Shown here piece after piece: positions 23,264 through 36,386 of a stretch of DNA of 64,000 bases. Where the stretch lies: contig NC_058524.1 of assembly GCF_904849725.1 (NCBI RefSeq), forward strand, positions 489,621,763 to 489,685,762. Reading direction: 5' to 3'. The first letter of the stretch is position 1. Every line of letters begins with the position of its first letter. Origin of the DNA: Hordeum vulgare subsp. vulgare. Lineage: Eukaryota; Streptophyta; Magnoliopsida; Poales; Poaceae. Position numbers and translations under genes: made by a program. The notes beneath the pieces are model-generated. The model saw only the letters and a program-made list of their open reading frames with translations, had not been told where the DNA came from and ran no database searches.

Positions 23264-23271
23264 TATAAATA
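23264..23271 (+). promoter_or_regulatory. TATA box, rightward transcription
   Basis: TATAAATA within CCTTATAAATAGGCGGG lies about 700 bp upstream of the ATG at 23961. The long leader probably contains an intron, because TCTCCTTTGTAG, an acceptor-like sequence, precedes the ATG by about 15 bases. Confidence 0.5.
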
Positions 23272-23960
23272 GGCGGGCGACACCCCGTGCTATCTTTTCC
23301 ACCTTCTTCTTCCTCGCATATTCCTCCATTACTACGTGTGTCGGATCTTTGATTGCGACGAATGAACCTTTTCCAGCTTGTCGCCTCTTCAACGGACCCG
23401 CTCTTTCTTTGTTCAACTACACAAGGCTGTCAACCTTCTCTTTCAGTAATATCACGTGCACATACTTCTTGTCGACGGTTTGTGGATTTCTTAGCGTGTT
23501 CGTGTCATGTTCTTCGAATCATCGTAGAAACAATTCTTCATAGATCCATTAACCTAGCATACCTATATTCCTGTTGCGGCCTCATTTCGCGTTGTTTGGC
23601 GCATAAATGTGGACCAAATTCTTTTTAGAATAGCTTTGTACCAAACCACGAGCATTGTCCCCTCCGCCAGCTTTAGAACATATATTTTCCCTATTGTTGT
23701 TCATGCTTAGATCTATCGTGAGGGAGGCCACTTATTGCAACTTGTTTGTGACAAAGTTTTCTGCTAAGTCCCTCATGGAAGTCCTCTGCTTGTTTTGGCC
23801 AGCTTAATTGCTTAGCCTTAAGACCGGTCGGCCTAAGATTTTTCTTGGTAATAGTTTTGGGCGACTTAGTTATTTGTTAAACAGAAATCAATAGGCCGCT
23901 CATATCTTGTATATCAACTTATTCCTGCTTATTCTCCTTTGTAGCTGTCTCAAATCACAA

Positions 23961-25708
23961 ATGGCTCCCAAGAACTCCAAGCCTTGCAGCTAGGCCAGGT
24001 ATCGAGAGTCTAAGTTTACCTTAGACAATCTGGTGGGTCAAGGACTTTTGCTCCCTCGGAAGAAGATAAGTTGGCGGGCTCCTAAAAAAGAGACTTATCC
24101 GCCGCCTCGGGAGGGGGAAGTCGTCATCTTTACTGATCAAAATTATTCAGAGATCTCCTGCACTTTTTCAACCTCAGGCACCAATATATTGCCCCCAATT
24201 CGATCACATACATATGCCAGTTCCAGGTTTTGTGCGAGGTATATCTCCAAATCGAGCTAACAGTAACCATATTTAGGGAGTTTTTCTATGCCAATTGCCA
24301 GACAGAGGTAAAATGGTCCATCTTTTGAAATTGGCGGAATTTCCTTTCAGAAAAGGAAACACTGCCTATTTCCTGAGTCAAAATTGGTGAGTCATCCAAA
24401 AGGGTAGAACAAAACTTGGTTTTACTGCAAAAATACCGCTCGTGCTGATGAAAACCCTTTACCGGGTTATAGATTAGAGAGGATTGGTAACAATGTGGTG
24501 CTACCGGGTTGGCCAACAGAGGAAGAGAGACACACGATGGCCCATATCCGCACAAAGTTAAGGGCCTTAGTTTCCCATGGCCTGAACGGGATTGATCTCA
24601 TCCGCTGCTGGTTACGGTGGTGTATTCAACTTGTTAGTGTGAGACCCGACTTGATGTGCGAATACTCAGACGCCTCGTCCGATCCTCAATGCTTCTCCTT
24701 CAAAAATATAACTGATGATGTTCTCATCAAAGAAACGAAGAATTTTTTTCTCCAACTCCAAAGAGAGGTGCGGTACCACTGGTTTGGGCCAGTTTTACTT
24801 TTATCTGTTGAATCCTCCTCCAATGGTATTGACCTTGTATCCTTCATGTATGCTTTCTTTCTTTGCTAAATTTATCTTGACATGCCTTTTCATCATACTC
24901 TTTTGTTTGCAGGAGGGTTCTAGCTTTTGGAACGTCACACCTCAAGTGATTGTTCCCTCCATGAGTCAAGGAATTAGGCTCAAGGTGACCCGACTCTTTG
25001 TTCATCTTAAAAAGAATCATCTAAGGTAGAACTTGACTCACTTGGCTGCTTATTTATTCAAGTTGCTGATATGCCTTCTTCAGGACGACTCTAAAGCCAA
25101 CCAAGTCAGCAATGTTGAGGTAATTGAAATTTCTTCCAGTTCTTCAGAAAAGTTTGTTGCGAGAAGGGAAAGACAAGCCGCCCGGAAGGTTAAAATGTCA
25201 AATCAAGCTTATTTAGCTACCAATTTTCTCTTGAAGAAAACACAACTGGTTGGCTAGTCCAAACGCAAGACCCGGAGCGACGCGGGCAAGTTAGATCCAG
25301 GCTTGCCTCATGCACCACCGACTCACAAGCCTCATGTTGAGGTGATAAGTTTACCTGCTCTTTTCTCAAGCTGGCCTATGTTTAACACAAACTCTGAATC
25401 TTGAATCCTTCTTTAGTTTAGGAATCTACCCCATCTCTGGGTGCCTCATTGGCGACTCAACTTCCCACTTTCAACATCAATCGTGGGTAAATTTCTAACC
25501 ACAACTTGATTGTATGTTTCACTATCTTAGTATACTAGTTGACTTCTGACTTGTGTAGGGCCAAGGCTACTTTATCTAGCCGTGTTGCTTGGTCATGTTC
25601 CGGTGTTGAGAAACAAGATATCTTGGATTCTCAGGCCGAAAAGAGAGCCGCCAAAGTTGACACTCCTGAAGAACATATTTCGTATGATGTGATTGATCCG
25701 GCAACCTG
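23961..25708 (+). pseudogene. 'putative gypsy type transposon' ORF remnant, truncated
   Basis: The ATG at 23961 opens a frame stopped by TAG after ten codons (23991-23993). The frame continues with a Lys/Arg-rich segment and a Pro-Pro-Pro-Arg-Glu-Gly-Glu-Val stretch. Further coding pieces follow in other frames: about 24495-24868; 24911-25026, after an intron-like TTTGTTTGCAG; 25084-25256, acidic and Ser-rich; and 25560-25708. The Gly-Trp-Pro and Phe-Phe-Leu-Gln-Leu features resemble the plant Transposase_28 ('putative gypsy type transposon') proteins; this is recognition by eye and not verified. The last piece stops abruptly where the minus-strand chromovirus LTR begins, so the 3' end is lost. 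At least one stop and several shifts indicate a dead copy. Confidence 0.5.
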
Positions 25709-28700
25709 TGGGGACCCCGACTTAAAGTTGAGATCGCCGTGCACAGTGATCCCAGAGATCAATGCTCACCGAACACAGATACCTTATAAGAGAGTCTTAC
25801 ATCCAAATACCTATTACAACACAAGACCGAATGGTTAGGTTCTCAAGGCAGGATCTAAGGCCAAATCACTTAGATACAACTAGAAGCGGAAATCATAGGG
25901 GCTAAGCGAGTGCCCATGCCATCAAGCCTACACCGACAGGCATTCTGACTTGGAAGCGTCCTAGTTCGCAGGGGCGTCTCCGAAGACATACTCATCTCCA
26001 AACTCTGGTCCTTCCATGTTTGGTCAATAACATAACCAGTGGCAAGCCAGTGAGTACTTTGAATGTACTCGCAAACAACCCATGATATGAACAATGGAAG
26101 TGAAGGATAACAATAACATGCATCTTTGGTGGAACTTCTCTTGGTGGAATGATCATGAATATGCATCAAATAAAAGAATTACTTTTGAAGAACAGGTTAC
26201 AGATATCAATATATCTGTCAAGGGCTGAACCATCCGGGCTCATCCTACATGCCAAGTCACCAAACTTGGTCATATTGTTACTTTCTTAACAACACCTTTT
26301 TCATCACCACACACACACACTTGGTTTATGCGGAAATAATTGGACGTAGTTTAAGCAGGATTACCCAACTGTCCTTGACTGTGGACACGACTATTCAAAT
26401 AGTTTTACACTCTGCAGAGGTAGTACGCTGGACCCACGAGATCCGAGAAACTTCCGTGTCATCCACGACTCGCGGTATATAACATACCCGATGTAAGTAC
26501 TAGATCAATGCCTTTCCCCTAACGATACTAGACAAAGAGATCCACTCAATTGGTACCCAGCCCACATGTTGTACGTCTTACGAGCATCAACTCTAGACAG
26601 TATCAACCATGCAGGGACCAACGGTGTGCCTGGAACTCATAAAAATGGCATAGTTGTCCTACCTGGCACGACCCCATCACGAGAGTGACCATACATCACT
26701 CCCGCCACTAGTAATGTGGCTCTTTGCTAGCACCGACCAAAGTAATCAACATAGCCCCGTCCCATAAGGGTAACGTGGTCGTACCGGTAAGGTTGGGACG
26801 GTCGACACATCATAAATCTAATCCCTTTTCCGAAACCATACTCACACAAATACCGGGTGCACCACTTCACCAAAAGTGGCCACCTAACTCATCATCACCC
26901 TCGGGCATTAGTGGCACCCGACGGGGTTTTCATAAACCTTTGATTTATGGCAACAACATGCTCATGCTATTATTCTAGTATTACTTGTCATCATCATATT
27001 AGCGTGACCCTCAAGGGGTAAGATCAAGCTCCATGCATGTGATCTGGAGGAGCCATCTGTAACATCACATCAAATGATTTACCGGCACTTATGATCATAT
27101 GCAATGGGAATACTTGCTATCTTAACATGCAATATAACATATGCTCAGTCATGGTCAAAGGTTACTTGCCTTGGTAAGCTAGGTATCTGGGGTCTTCGAG
27201 GTCTTCCACTCCGATTCCCTCATCACACGGATTTTCTATCGTCGATAAAACAATAAATAAGAAATAACTCACACAGAAACAGATCACAAAGTCATTTAAA
27301 AATGTTCTTTATTACTGATAAATCTAAGTTATCAATTTGAAAAGTATTTGCCTCAAGTAAATTAACCAAATAGAAGCAAAACTATTCCAATTTAGTCCTT
27401 TTTATTATTGTAAAACAGAATAGTTGTAGAAAAATTCATCCAATCATATTATTAAATACTACATATTTTTAGAAGAAGAATAGTGGAAAAATTGTATTTT
27501 TACACTGGTTAAATATTTTTATAAAAATCTTAGAAATCAGGTTTTAAAAATAAAAGAAAATTGGCTAAGTCCCTGGCCAGGCTCGGCTGGAACTGGGCTG
27601 GCCCATGGCCAGTCGACAGCCTGCCCAGGCGCGCGCGCCGTCAGGTTTGAACCTGACGTGCGGGGCCCTGCGGTCAGTGATTGTGGACAGCGCGGGGGAG
27701 GAGGCTGGGCCACCGATAGGTGGAGCACACCTGTCGGGGTCGTCTCCTACCTCTGGCCAAAGAGGAGGAGGAGCACGCCGGCGAGGCCGCCGACGCTCTC
27801 AAGCCCCAAGAAGGACTGGAATGGGTTCGCCATGATGTCGCCTACCTGCTGGTGGTCGGAACAACGTCGGAGAGGCAGGGGTTCGCCGAAGACGAGGAGG
27901 CCGTGGCGGAGGAGTTTCGGTAGGTGGTCGAGGAGGTGGCTAGAGGCACAGAAATGCTCGAGCGAGTTGGGGGAAAGCTTCCTGGGGTTGAGGGGATCAG
28001 TTTGATGGGTCGAGGGGCGTAGGAGTCGTCGTGTAGCCGAAGATCGACCGGAGCTCCGAGGCGGAGGGGCCTCGGTCGATCTCGAACACCGGGGCTCTGC
28101 TAGCTTGCTGGGGTGGCTAGGGGGTGCTAGTGGTCGTGGTGAAGCTATCTGACGGGTGTTGGAGCGAGGGGGAGGGCTATAAATAGAACGGCGACGGTGA
28201 GCCTATTCGGGAGCGCCGGTGACTCACTATGGCGCGCATGGGGGTGCAGAGAGGGGCTGGGGTTGAAACCACGGTCTCAGGACATGGTTTTGGACTGCCA
28301 GAACCATCTGCTGCAGAGGGAGAGAGGGAGGAGTCGAGCATCTGTGGCCGCGCAACCTTGGCCGGTTCTGGTGCACGCGAGCACACGTCACACGAGCTCT
28401 AGCGCGGGGAAGGAGGGGCCCTGAGGGTTGCTCGACGCAGAGGGATTGTCGGGGAAAAGGTTGGACACCTCGGGGGAGGCTAGAACTGACCGAGAGCGTC
28501 GCCCCCACCTTGGTGGCTTCCTGTAGCGCGCCCAGAGCGCAGTTTTGGCATGCCACGGCATGCTGGTGCGCTCTGAGGCACTTTGGACGTGTCTAGCATG
28601 TCCTGGCACTAGCACGGAGTGTGGCTAGCCGTTTGGGTCTCGGGGAGCTTTGGCTGGTCAAGGGAGACAAGAAATACTAGTGATGTCAGCCTTGAACTGA

Positions 28701-29695
28701 AGCCTAAATTGGAGTTTTTGGCCTTTCCACTTTGAACAAGTGAGGGGCTAGTTGACTGGGGTTAGATATGGATACTCGCTACTTAATCTATGAGTTTGGA
28801 GCAAAGGGGTTGGGTTTAGCTGTGGCTAAGGTGGCTTTTCCCCTATCTGACAAAAGGTGCTCGACAATGGTTTGAGGGGGTTGCACCCCACCACTGGTGC
28901 TGCAACTTAACATGTTTGGGTTTGGTGCTAAAACATGGGGTTTCACCAAGTTTGAGCTCCATTGGACAAGTTTAGCTTTGTAAACTTGAAAACACTTCAA
29001 TTTGTCCAGATCTGTCCCTTCCAAAGAGAGTGTGGGTAAACTAAGTCCCACAAATCCCATTTTTAGTATGGAACCCTCATTTTAGGTATTAGTCACTCCT
29101 GCAAAGTTTCACCATCAAATATGGCTTAAGGATACTATTGGAATTTTCTAGGATTTTGTTGAAAAATATTCCAAAAGGTCAAAACAGACAGAAATGGTTT
29201 TCAGGGTTTTACTCAAATAATTATAATATAAATAGGGGTTTAAAATCTTATGTATGGAAAATATATGTCCTTCTGATCATCTCCAAATTTAATCAGATTT
29301 TTCTAAGACAGGAAAGTATTTTTCCATGTAGGAACACCAATTTTGGCCTAAAAAATAGACATGTAATTAAATTAGGAAAACAATTATAAAAATAATTATT
29401 TTGTGGTTTTGGAATATAAAGATAGGTTAAAATCAGATCACCAACTTGAGTAGAAACCAATCTTGCCACCAAGGACAAGTAGTGCAACTCAAAGTAGGGT
29501 TTTTGCCTTGATCAGAATTAGGTAAAGGTTTCTAGAAATAATTCAATGTTGTGAAATGGGTTTTTACCATCTCACGATCACACACACAAACATACAATGA
29601 CAATCATGGCACTCACATCATTAGTTTTGAAAAAGTTTTAACAAGCTCAGATTTTCATAATAGAGAGAATGTGGTAGTAAAAACACGGTGTGACA
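25709..29695 (-). repeat. 3' LTR of the minus-strand chromovirus, 3987 bp
   Basis: On the minus strand it starts TGTCACACCGTG at 29695 and ends GGTCCCCA at 25709. It is an inverted, diverged copy (perhaps 85 percent over the parts compared) of the plus-strand LTR at 59833-63988. The two share the GC-rich middle, a 20-bp palindrome (27639-27658) and the final 200 bases. A CA-repeat occurs near 26310-26325. Composition alternates between AT-rich ends and a GC-rich centre (about 27580-28640). Confidence 0.85.
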
Positions 29696-32600
29696 GACCT
29701 ATCCCCCTTACAAGAATCTCATCCCCGAGATTCCTAGGCTGGGTGCTAAAAAGGTTCGAAAACTCAGATCGGAGATAGTCTTCACGCTCCCATGTTGCTT
29801 CAACTTTGGTGTGGTTGCTCCATTGAACATTGAAATACTTGATGGTGCGGCTTCTGGTGCAACGCTCAGATTCATCCAGGATGCGGATCGGCTTCTCGCG
29901 GTAGGTGAGATTAGTCTGAAGGTCAATGGCCTGATGGTCAATGTCCTTGTAAAGATAGGGGCGATTTGGCGCTTGAAGACACTTCCGAAGTTGTGACACG
30001 TGGAAGACGTTGTGCACACCCGAAAGTTCCGGAGGTAGCTCTGACTGATAAGCAACTTCTCCATGCCTTGCCGTGATCTTAAAAGGTCCAATGAACCTTG
30101 GAGCAAGTTTCCCTTTAACGTGGAAACGCTTTGTTCCCTTGAGAGGTGTGACACGAAGGTACACCAGGTCTCCGGGAATGAACTGCACATCCTTGCGCCG
30201 AGAATCCGCATAGCTCTTTTGTCGTGACTTGGCTGCCTTTAGATTCTCTCGGACCAGTTGCACCTTCTCTTCTGCCTTGTGCAAAACTTCTGGCCCGAAA
30301 ATCAGTCCTTCTCCGGTTTCGGACCAGTTGAGCGGGGTGCGGCACTTTCGTCCGTACAATACTTCGGACGGGGCCATCTGGAGACTGGATTGGTAGCTGT
30401 TGTTGTATGAAATCTCAGCGAACAGCAGACAGTCTTCCCATTTGGCTCCATACGCCAAGACGCATGCGCGGAGCATATCTTCGAGTATCTGATTCACTCT
30501 TTCCGTTTGACCGCCCGTTTGCGGGTGGAAAGCGGTGCTGAAAGAGAGCTTGGTTCCGAGGGCTTCTTGGAACTTTTTCCAAAATCTTGAGGTGAACTGC
30601 GTGCCTCAGTTAGATACAATCTCCTTGGGAACTCCATGAAGGCTTATAATACGCTCAATATAGAGACTAGCCAACTTGTTCCCATCGTAAGTGGTGTTGA
30701 CAGGAATGAAATGGGCCAGACAATAACCCATATAGAGTCATGGCCTCTGCTAGACCTTGGTAAGCCGGTAACAAAGTCCATGCCTATCTTGTCCTACTTC
30801 CATTCTGGCACTTTGAGAAGTTGTAGCAGTCCTGCAGGTCGCTGATGCTCAGGCTTGACTTGTTGGCACATGTCGCACTTGGCAACATAAGACGCTATTT
30901 CCCTCTTCATGCCATGCCACGAGAATCTTTCTCGGAGGTCTTGATACATCTTGGTACCACCGGGGTGAATAGAGTAGGGTGTATCATGTGCTTGCTGTAG
31001 GATCAAGTCCTTGAGTTTAGCCTTGTTGGGTACACATAAACGTTGCCCAAACCACACTACTCCTTGTTTATCCACCGAGAATCCTGGGGCCTTGCCTTCT
31101 TGAATCTTCTTCCTGATGCCTTCAATGCTCTTATGATCCTTCTGGGCCTCCTTGATGTCGTCCACCAGCGTTGGTTTGACTTCGAGGTTATCTAGGAATC
31201 CTGATTCCACAAGCTCCAACCCGAAGTTCTCCAATTCTTCATATAAGGCGGGTTTCCTTTCCTTGAGCATGACGTTCAAGGTGCTGGTCTTCCGTCTTAA
31301 GGCATCAGCCACTACATTGGCCTTACCGGGGTTATATTGAATGCTGAGGTCGTAGTCTTTGATTAACTCCAACCATCTTCGTTGCCTCATATTCAATTCC
31401 CTTTGGGTGAAGATATACTTCAGACTTTTGTGGTCAGTGTATATTTCACATCGCTTCCCCAGAAGGTAATGTCACCATGTCTTAGGGCATGCACAACTGC
31501 TGCCCACTCGAGATCATGGGTGGCATAGTTCTCCTCATGCGGGCGCAGTTGTCGTCACAGATACGCCACGACTCTACCATCCTGCATTAGAACCCCACCG
31601 AGTCCGGTCCTGGAGGCAATACAATATATCACAAACTCCTTGCTGATATCTGGAGTGGCCAATACCGGGGCAGTGGTTAATCTCTTCTTCAATTCATGGA
31701 AGCTCGATTAACACTCTGGCATCCATTCAAACTTCTTGCCCTTCTTCAAGAGTTGAGTCATGGGTCAAGCGATGCGGGAGAATCCTTCTACGAATTTGCA
31801 GTAATATCCCGCGAGTCCGAGGAAGCTTCCAACTTCCTTCACATCAATTGGCGATTCCCAGTTGGTTATCGTAGTAATCTTGGAGGGATCAACTGCCAAT
31901 CCATTTTCTGTCATGGTATGACCTAAGAATCCAACTTCGTTCAGCCAAAATTGGCATTTGCTGAACTTGGCATAAAGTTGGTGCTCTCGAAGCTTCTCCA
32001 ATACTAACCTCAAGTGTTGCTCGTGATCTTCTTCAGACTTGGAAAAGATTAATATGTCATCAATGAATACGATGACAAACTTGTCCAGGTATTCCATGAA
32101 GACCTTGTTCATGAGGTACATGAAGTAAGATGGGGCATTAGTCAACCCAAAAGACATGACAGTGCATTCATATAGACCGTACCGGGTTACGAACGCGGTC
32201 TTGGGTATGTCCTTGGGTCGGATTTTCAGTTGGTAATATCCAGATCGGAGGTCGATTTTGGAAAATATCTTAGCTCCATTTAGCTGATCGAACAAGTCTT
32301 CAATCTTGGGGAGTGGGTACTTGTTCTTGATCGTGACCTCATTGAGAGAATGATAATCGACGCAGAGTCTGATGGTCCCATCCTTCTTGGACACGAAGAG
32401 AACAAGTGATCCCCAAGGTGACGCACTTGGACGAATAAATCATTTCCTGAGTTGCTCATCGAGTTGCTTCTTCAACTCTGCTAGCTCTTCAGATCCCATC
32501 CTGTAAGGCTTCTTATAGACAGGCCTCGATCTAGGCATGAGCTCAATGATGAACTTGATGTCTTGGTCAGGAGGCATCCCTGGTAGCTCATCAGGAAAGA

Positions 32601-33945
32601 CGTCTGGGTATTCACAGACTATTGGCACTTGTTCGAGTTCTACCTCTGACAGGCTGTTAACCCATGGTACTCGAGCGGGTGCTGGCTCAAGGACATACTT
32701 GACTTTGACCCCTTGGTTGCTTGTCATGGTAATGGCCCTGTTGGCACAGTCCAAGATGCTTTGATGCTTGGCCAACCAATCCATGCCGAGAATTACTTCT
32801 AGGACTTGCGACTTAAGCACAATGAGATCCGCTAAGAAGCTCGTCCCATTGATAACTATCTTGACCTTCCTACACCCTAGGTTGGCCCTCAAAACTGCTC
32901 CCGGGGATTGAATTGCAGTATGCCCACGAACCAAGGTAGGTTCTAAACCACATTTTTCCGCAAACTTTTGCGTAACAAAATAATGCGAAGCACCACAATC
33001 AAACAATACTGTTGCTGGGGTAGAGTTGACGAGGAATGTACCCAGAATGCAGTCCGGGTCTTCCTGTGCCTCTTCTGTGAAAATATGATTAATCCGCCCC
33101 TTGTTGTGATACTGCTGATTGTGGGGAGCCTAATTCCTGCATGGTGCTCCTTGACCTGGATTTGGTGCATTGGGGCGCGGAGCATTGGGTTTCTTGTTGG
33201 GGCACTACCTGGAATAGTGCCGCTACCTCGAATAGTGCCCTGTTTGTCCACATCTGAAACAAGTAACTTGCACTGGAAGATTGGTCTTGACTCCACCGTT
33301 GTTCGACGAATTGCTTGCTGGCTTGATGTTGACTTGCTGCTGAGGCTGATAGTTCTCGCAAAATGTTGGATACTTGTACTGCTGCTGCTGATAGTTGGGT
33401 CTTGCTGGAGCTGACTGCCATGGCCGTGGCTTCGTGTTACTCGGTCCTCCACTACCCATTACCTTGCGCTTACGGGTGTCGTCCATAGCACGACGCTTGT
33501 GTTCCAACATAAGGGCCTTATTAACCAGATCGCTGAAGGTCCGACATTCACAAACAACCAGCCGATACTTGAGTGACTGTTGTAGTCCTTCCATAAAGCG
33601 TTCCACTTTGGCGGCCTCAGTGTTGACGTCCTCAGGCGCGTACCTTGACAGGAGGTTGAACTTCTGCAAATATTCCTTGACGGATCCACTGCCTTGCCTT
33701 AAGGCTCGGAATTCCCGCTTCTTAATGGTCATCATTCCGGGAGGAATGTGAGCAGCACGGAATCCATCTTTGAACACAACCCAAGTGATGACTTGCCCTG
33801 CTCGCATGATCTGAAATCCATCCCACCAAGCTCTGGCTATGCCTCCGAGACAGTGGGAAGCATAGAGAACTTCCTCACGATCATTAGTGCACTTGATCAG
33901 TGCGAGGAGGTCTTCGATAGTACGGATCCAGTCATCGGCATCCAA
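29655..33945 (-). pseudogene. gag-pol with chromodomain, multiple stops and frameshifts
   Basis: Coding pieces from right to left are gag core (33945-33223), protease start (33006-32440), RT (32394-31765), end of RNase H plus integrase zinc region (31396-30794), and integrase core end plus chromodomain (30497-29655). The gag piece ends in a stop inside the CCHC knuckle. The protease motif reads Asp-Cys-Gly-Ala-Ser. RT keeps Phe-Ile-Asp-Asp. In integrase, the second catalytic Asp is Asn (30609-30611) and the next codon, normally Arg, is TGA (30608-30606). Most of RNase H (31764-31397) is out of frame. The last frame ends in a TGA within the 3' LTR. The damage is much heavier than in the 8789-23118 element, so this copy is older. 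Confidence 0.88.
29696..29712 (-). other. polypurine tract of the minus-strand element
   Basis: On the minus strand the sequence TTGTAAGGGGGATAGG lies directly before the TGTCACACCG LTR start. It supports the assignment of 25709-29695 as the 3' LTR. Confidence 0.65.
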
Positions 33946-34738
33946 TGGTTTAGTCGTCTTCGTCTGCCGGCAATAGAGCTATAACTAGCGGTAGCCCTTG
34001 ATCGTGGATTGGAATGTTGCGGCAAGGGAGCGAATGCTTGTTCAACGGGCATATTTTCCAACAAGATAAATGTGTTGCCTAGGTGGATTTGAAGGTCCGC
34101 ACCAGAGCTACGAAGGACGGAGAGGAGCCTCCACCTCCGCCACTCACCAACAGGGGACCAGATCGCTGACGTAGAGGGAAGATGGCGTGCGCGAGAGGTT
34201 GATCCTGCATGCCAACCAGCGTCGCATTTTGCATGGTGTGAAGCTGAGCGTTTGTACCTCCCTTTATTTTGGTGTGGGGGGAGAAACATCAGAACTCTGC
34301 TCATCCCCGAGCTGAAAAAACCACTGTGTTCGTCCCGTTTTCTTTGAAACGCCTCGCATCCCCAGTTCGCCGGATCAGGTCCTCACATACATGTCGTGCA
34401 ATTATTATGCTTTATCTCTACTAATAAAAGCATGAGATGGCAGATGTGGCAGTATCCAATTAGCTCTTGGAGTGGCGCTCGTGTCAACTTCAGGAACCTG
34501 GACTGTGCCGAAAGCCCAGAAATCTTTGTAATTGAATAAACCTGAACGAAATTGTAACTATAATGCTTGTGAAATGGAGAGGTTACATGGATGAGGGACA
34601 TGCATGTGTTTCACTCAGTAGTGAGATGATGTATAGGTGCTCGTCAGTTGCTTTATTTGTTTCTTATTATGTTTTAGTACGAAAACATCAAAATTCATTT
34701 CGTGTTATAATTTCCTGGAGGCCTTTTACTTGTTTTAG

Positions 34739-34905
34739 TTGTATGATTTGCCGAAGTGGCTATGCTGGATTGCCCTTTGCGACCAAGAGCCTGAATCTAC
34801 AGGCCATTTACTGCTACTCTGCTCCTTCTCTAAGAAGATTTGGCACTCTTTTGCTCGATCAAATCCTGATGTTGCAAACATTGCTCTGCATTCAGTGTCT
34901 ACCCT
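34739..34905 (+). pseudogene. zf-RVT (LINE reverse transcriptase zinc domain) fragment
   Basis: A reading frame opening at 34739 encodes Leu-Cys-Trp-Ile-Ala-Leu-Cys, Glu-Ser, His-Leu-Leu, Cys and Ile-Trp in the spacing of the plant zf-RVT domain found at the C-terminus of LINE reverse transcriptases and their domesticated relatives. Only this domain is present; sequence before and after in the frame shows no further similarity. It lies within the Helitron-like element, so it is either captured sequence or part of a LINE that landed there. The remainder of the frame (to 35143) becomes hydrophobic and Leu/Phe-rich without known motif. Confidence 0.5.
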
Positions 34906-36269
34906 GTCCTGGTGGCGTAAGCTTCATCGCCTGGAATCCATTGATTTGAGAAAGGAAGCGGTGATTGCCGGCTGCTATGTTGATTGCTCCGACCTTAGTT
35001 TTTTTCCTCTTCCTTTATTTCTATTTCTTTGCTCTGCATTTAGAGGGTCCGTAAGCTGCCTACGGCTGTTATACAGTTTTGCCCTCCTGAAATGCAATGG
35101 AAGAGCTCCTACTGACTTCGATAAAAAAAGATGGTATGGATAGCACATTCAGGTAATACGTATGGAAAACTAAAATGCATTTTTTTCACTTATTTGGTAA
35201 CCTAGAATCGTCAAAAATGACCCCCTTCAAATGTGCTTCGATGATTTGTGACACACAATTAATCTATCACTGCTATAAAAAAATAGTTAGCTATCTTTAC
35301 TACCTTAAGCATTCCCCTAGATCTTCTCTTTAACTATACCATATTGTTTAAATTTTGTAGTTTTCATTTAGGCAACTAAGACATGCTGAGCTCAGTTATG
35401 TATTCTTAATTCCTTGCCAAATCTTAGGTCTATAAAACACCATTTATCTCAATCTTTCGTCAGTGACCTTCTAGGCATATGTAAATTTTTCGCGTTCTGA
35501 ATTTTTAGCCCCTATGTTTTTGTAGGTTGTGCTTTATTCAAGGATATAATTTACTTGTACTTCCATTGTTCTTGTAGGTTATGATTTTTTGCCACATATT
35601 TGACACATTGTAAAATCAATGTGTATACCTAAATCTCCAAAGTTGTGGAGGAGTGCTACATAATTCCATTAGTCTTTTTAGAGCATATCAAATGGAGCAG
35701 CTTCTTTAGTGGTAAAATCTGCCCTTGATGTTTGCTTATGGTCATGCTCTTTCGACAATCATACATATTTTCTCTTGGATAATTTTTTTCACCTAAGATT
35801 TACTACCACTTTCTATCATACATATTTTCTCTTGGGTAATTTTCTTCACCTAAGATTTACTACATAATTTTCTTGCGAAACAACAATTATTATAGCCATT
35901 GTTCTGGTAAGGTCCAATTCCTTATTTCTACAGTTTGCCATTCTAGAGTGATAGACTTTCTCCACTGCTAACATGTTGATAGCATGGTGACATCTCTAAC
36001 TCATGTTTAATCTTGCCAGAACTAAGCTGATTTATGAAATGTTTGGTGTGCATGTCATCTATGCCATGCAGAAAATGTTAAATTTCCTCTGCATTTTCTT
36101 ATTATTAATCTAATAATTTATCGATTTGTTTTTGATTTCTACACGCTCTACAGCTATATATATGTAACAAGCATCTCTCTGAACCGTAGTTCCAGTTTTG
36201 AGGAAAAGGTAGAAAAAGTGAGTGGGGGCAAAACTGCCTTGATTACTGACATACTCTTCCAGCTCGCAG

Positions 36270-36386
36270 GTGGTGCCTGCTGTGACTCCCATGGGTGGCC
36301 TTACTGCCATCACCGGGTCTTCAACATACGGAGATGACAAGCAACTTGAATCCAAGAAGGAACTAATTAAATTTTTCCAAGACTAA
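36270..36386 (+). pseudogene. possible captured terminal exon in Helitron
   Basis: After CTCTTCCAGCTCGCAG, which offers an acceptor, 38 codons stay open to a TAA. They encode a polar peptide beginning Val-Val-Pro-Ala-Val-Thr-Pro-Met-Gly-Gly-Leu and including Ser-Thr-Tyr-Gly-Asp-Asp-Lys. Base composition is more gene-like (GC-richer) than the AT-rich surroundings. I do not recognise the parent gene. Capture of host exons is common in plant Helitrons, which is why I list it. Confidence 0.3.

Larger units (their letters stand above)
25709..34300 (-). mobile_element. Tekay/Del-lineage chromovirus, minus strand, 5' end missing
   Basis: From right to left: decayed gag, protease, RT, RNase H, integrase with chromodomain, polypurine tract and 3' LTR. 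It is related to, but distinct from, the 8789-23118 element. The 5' LTR and leader are absent; recognisable gag sequence fades between about 33950 and 34300, shortly before the Helitron-like element. The candidate target duplication at the left end is ACCTG (25704-25708), without a partner. Confidence 0.85.

Noticed and set aside
28197..28615. several 60-110 codon open frames on both strands in the GC-rich centre of the 25709-29695 LTR
   Set aside because: Overlapping in many frames, as expected for GC-rich, stop-poor DNA; counterparts in 59833-63988 are not conserved in frame.
34563..34600. chromodomain-like Val-Lys-Trp-Arg-Gly-Tyr at the start of a frame inside the Helitron
   Set aside because: Only six residues match and the following sequence does not continue as a chromodomain; likely chance.
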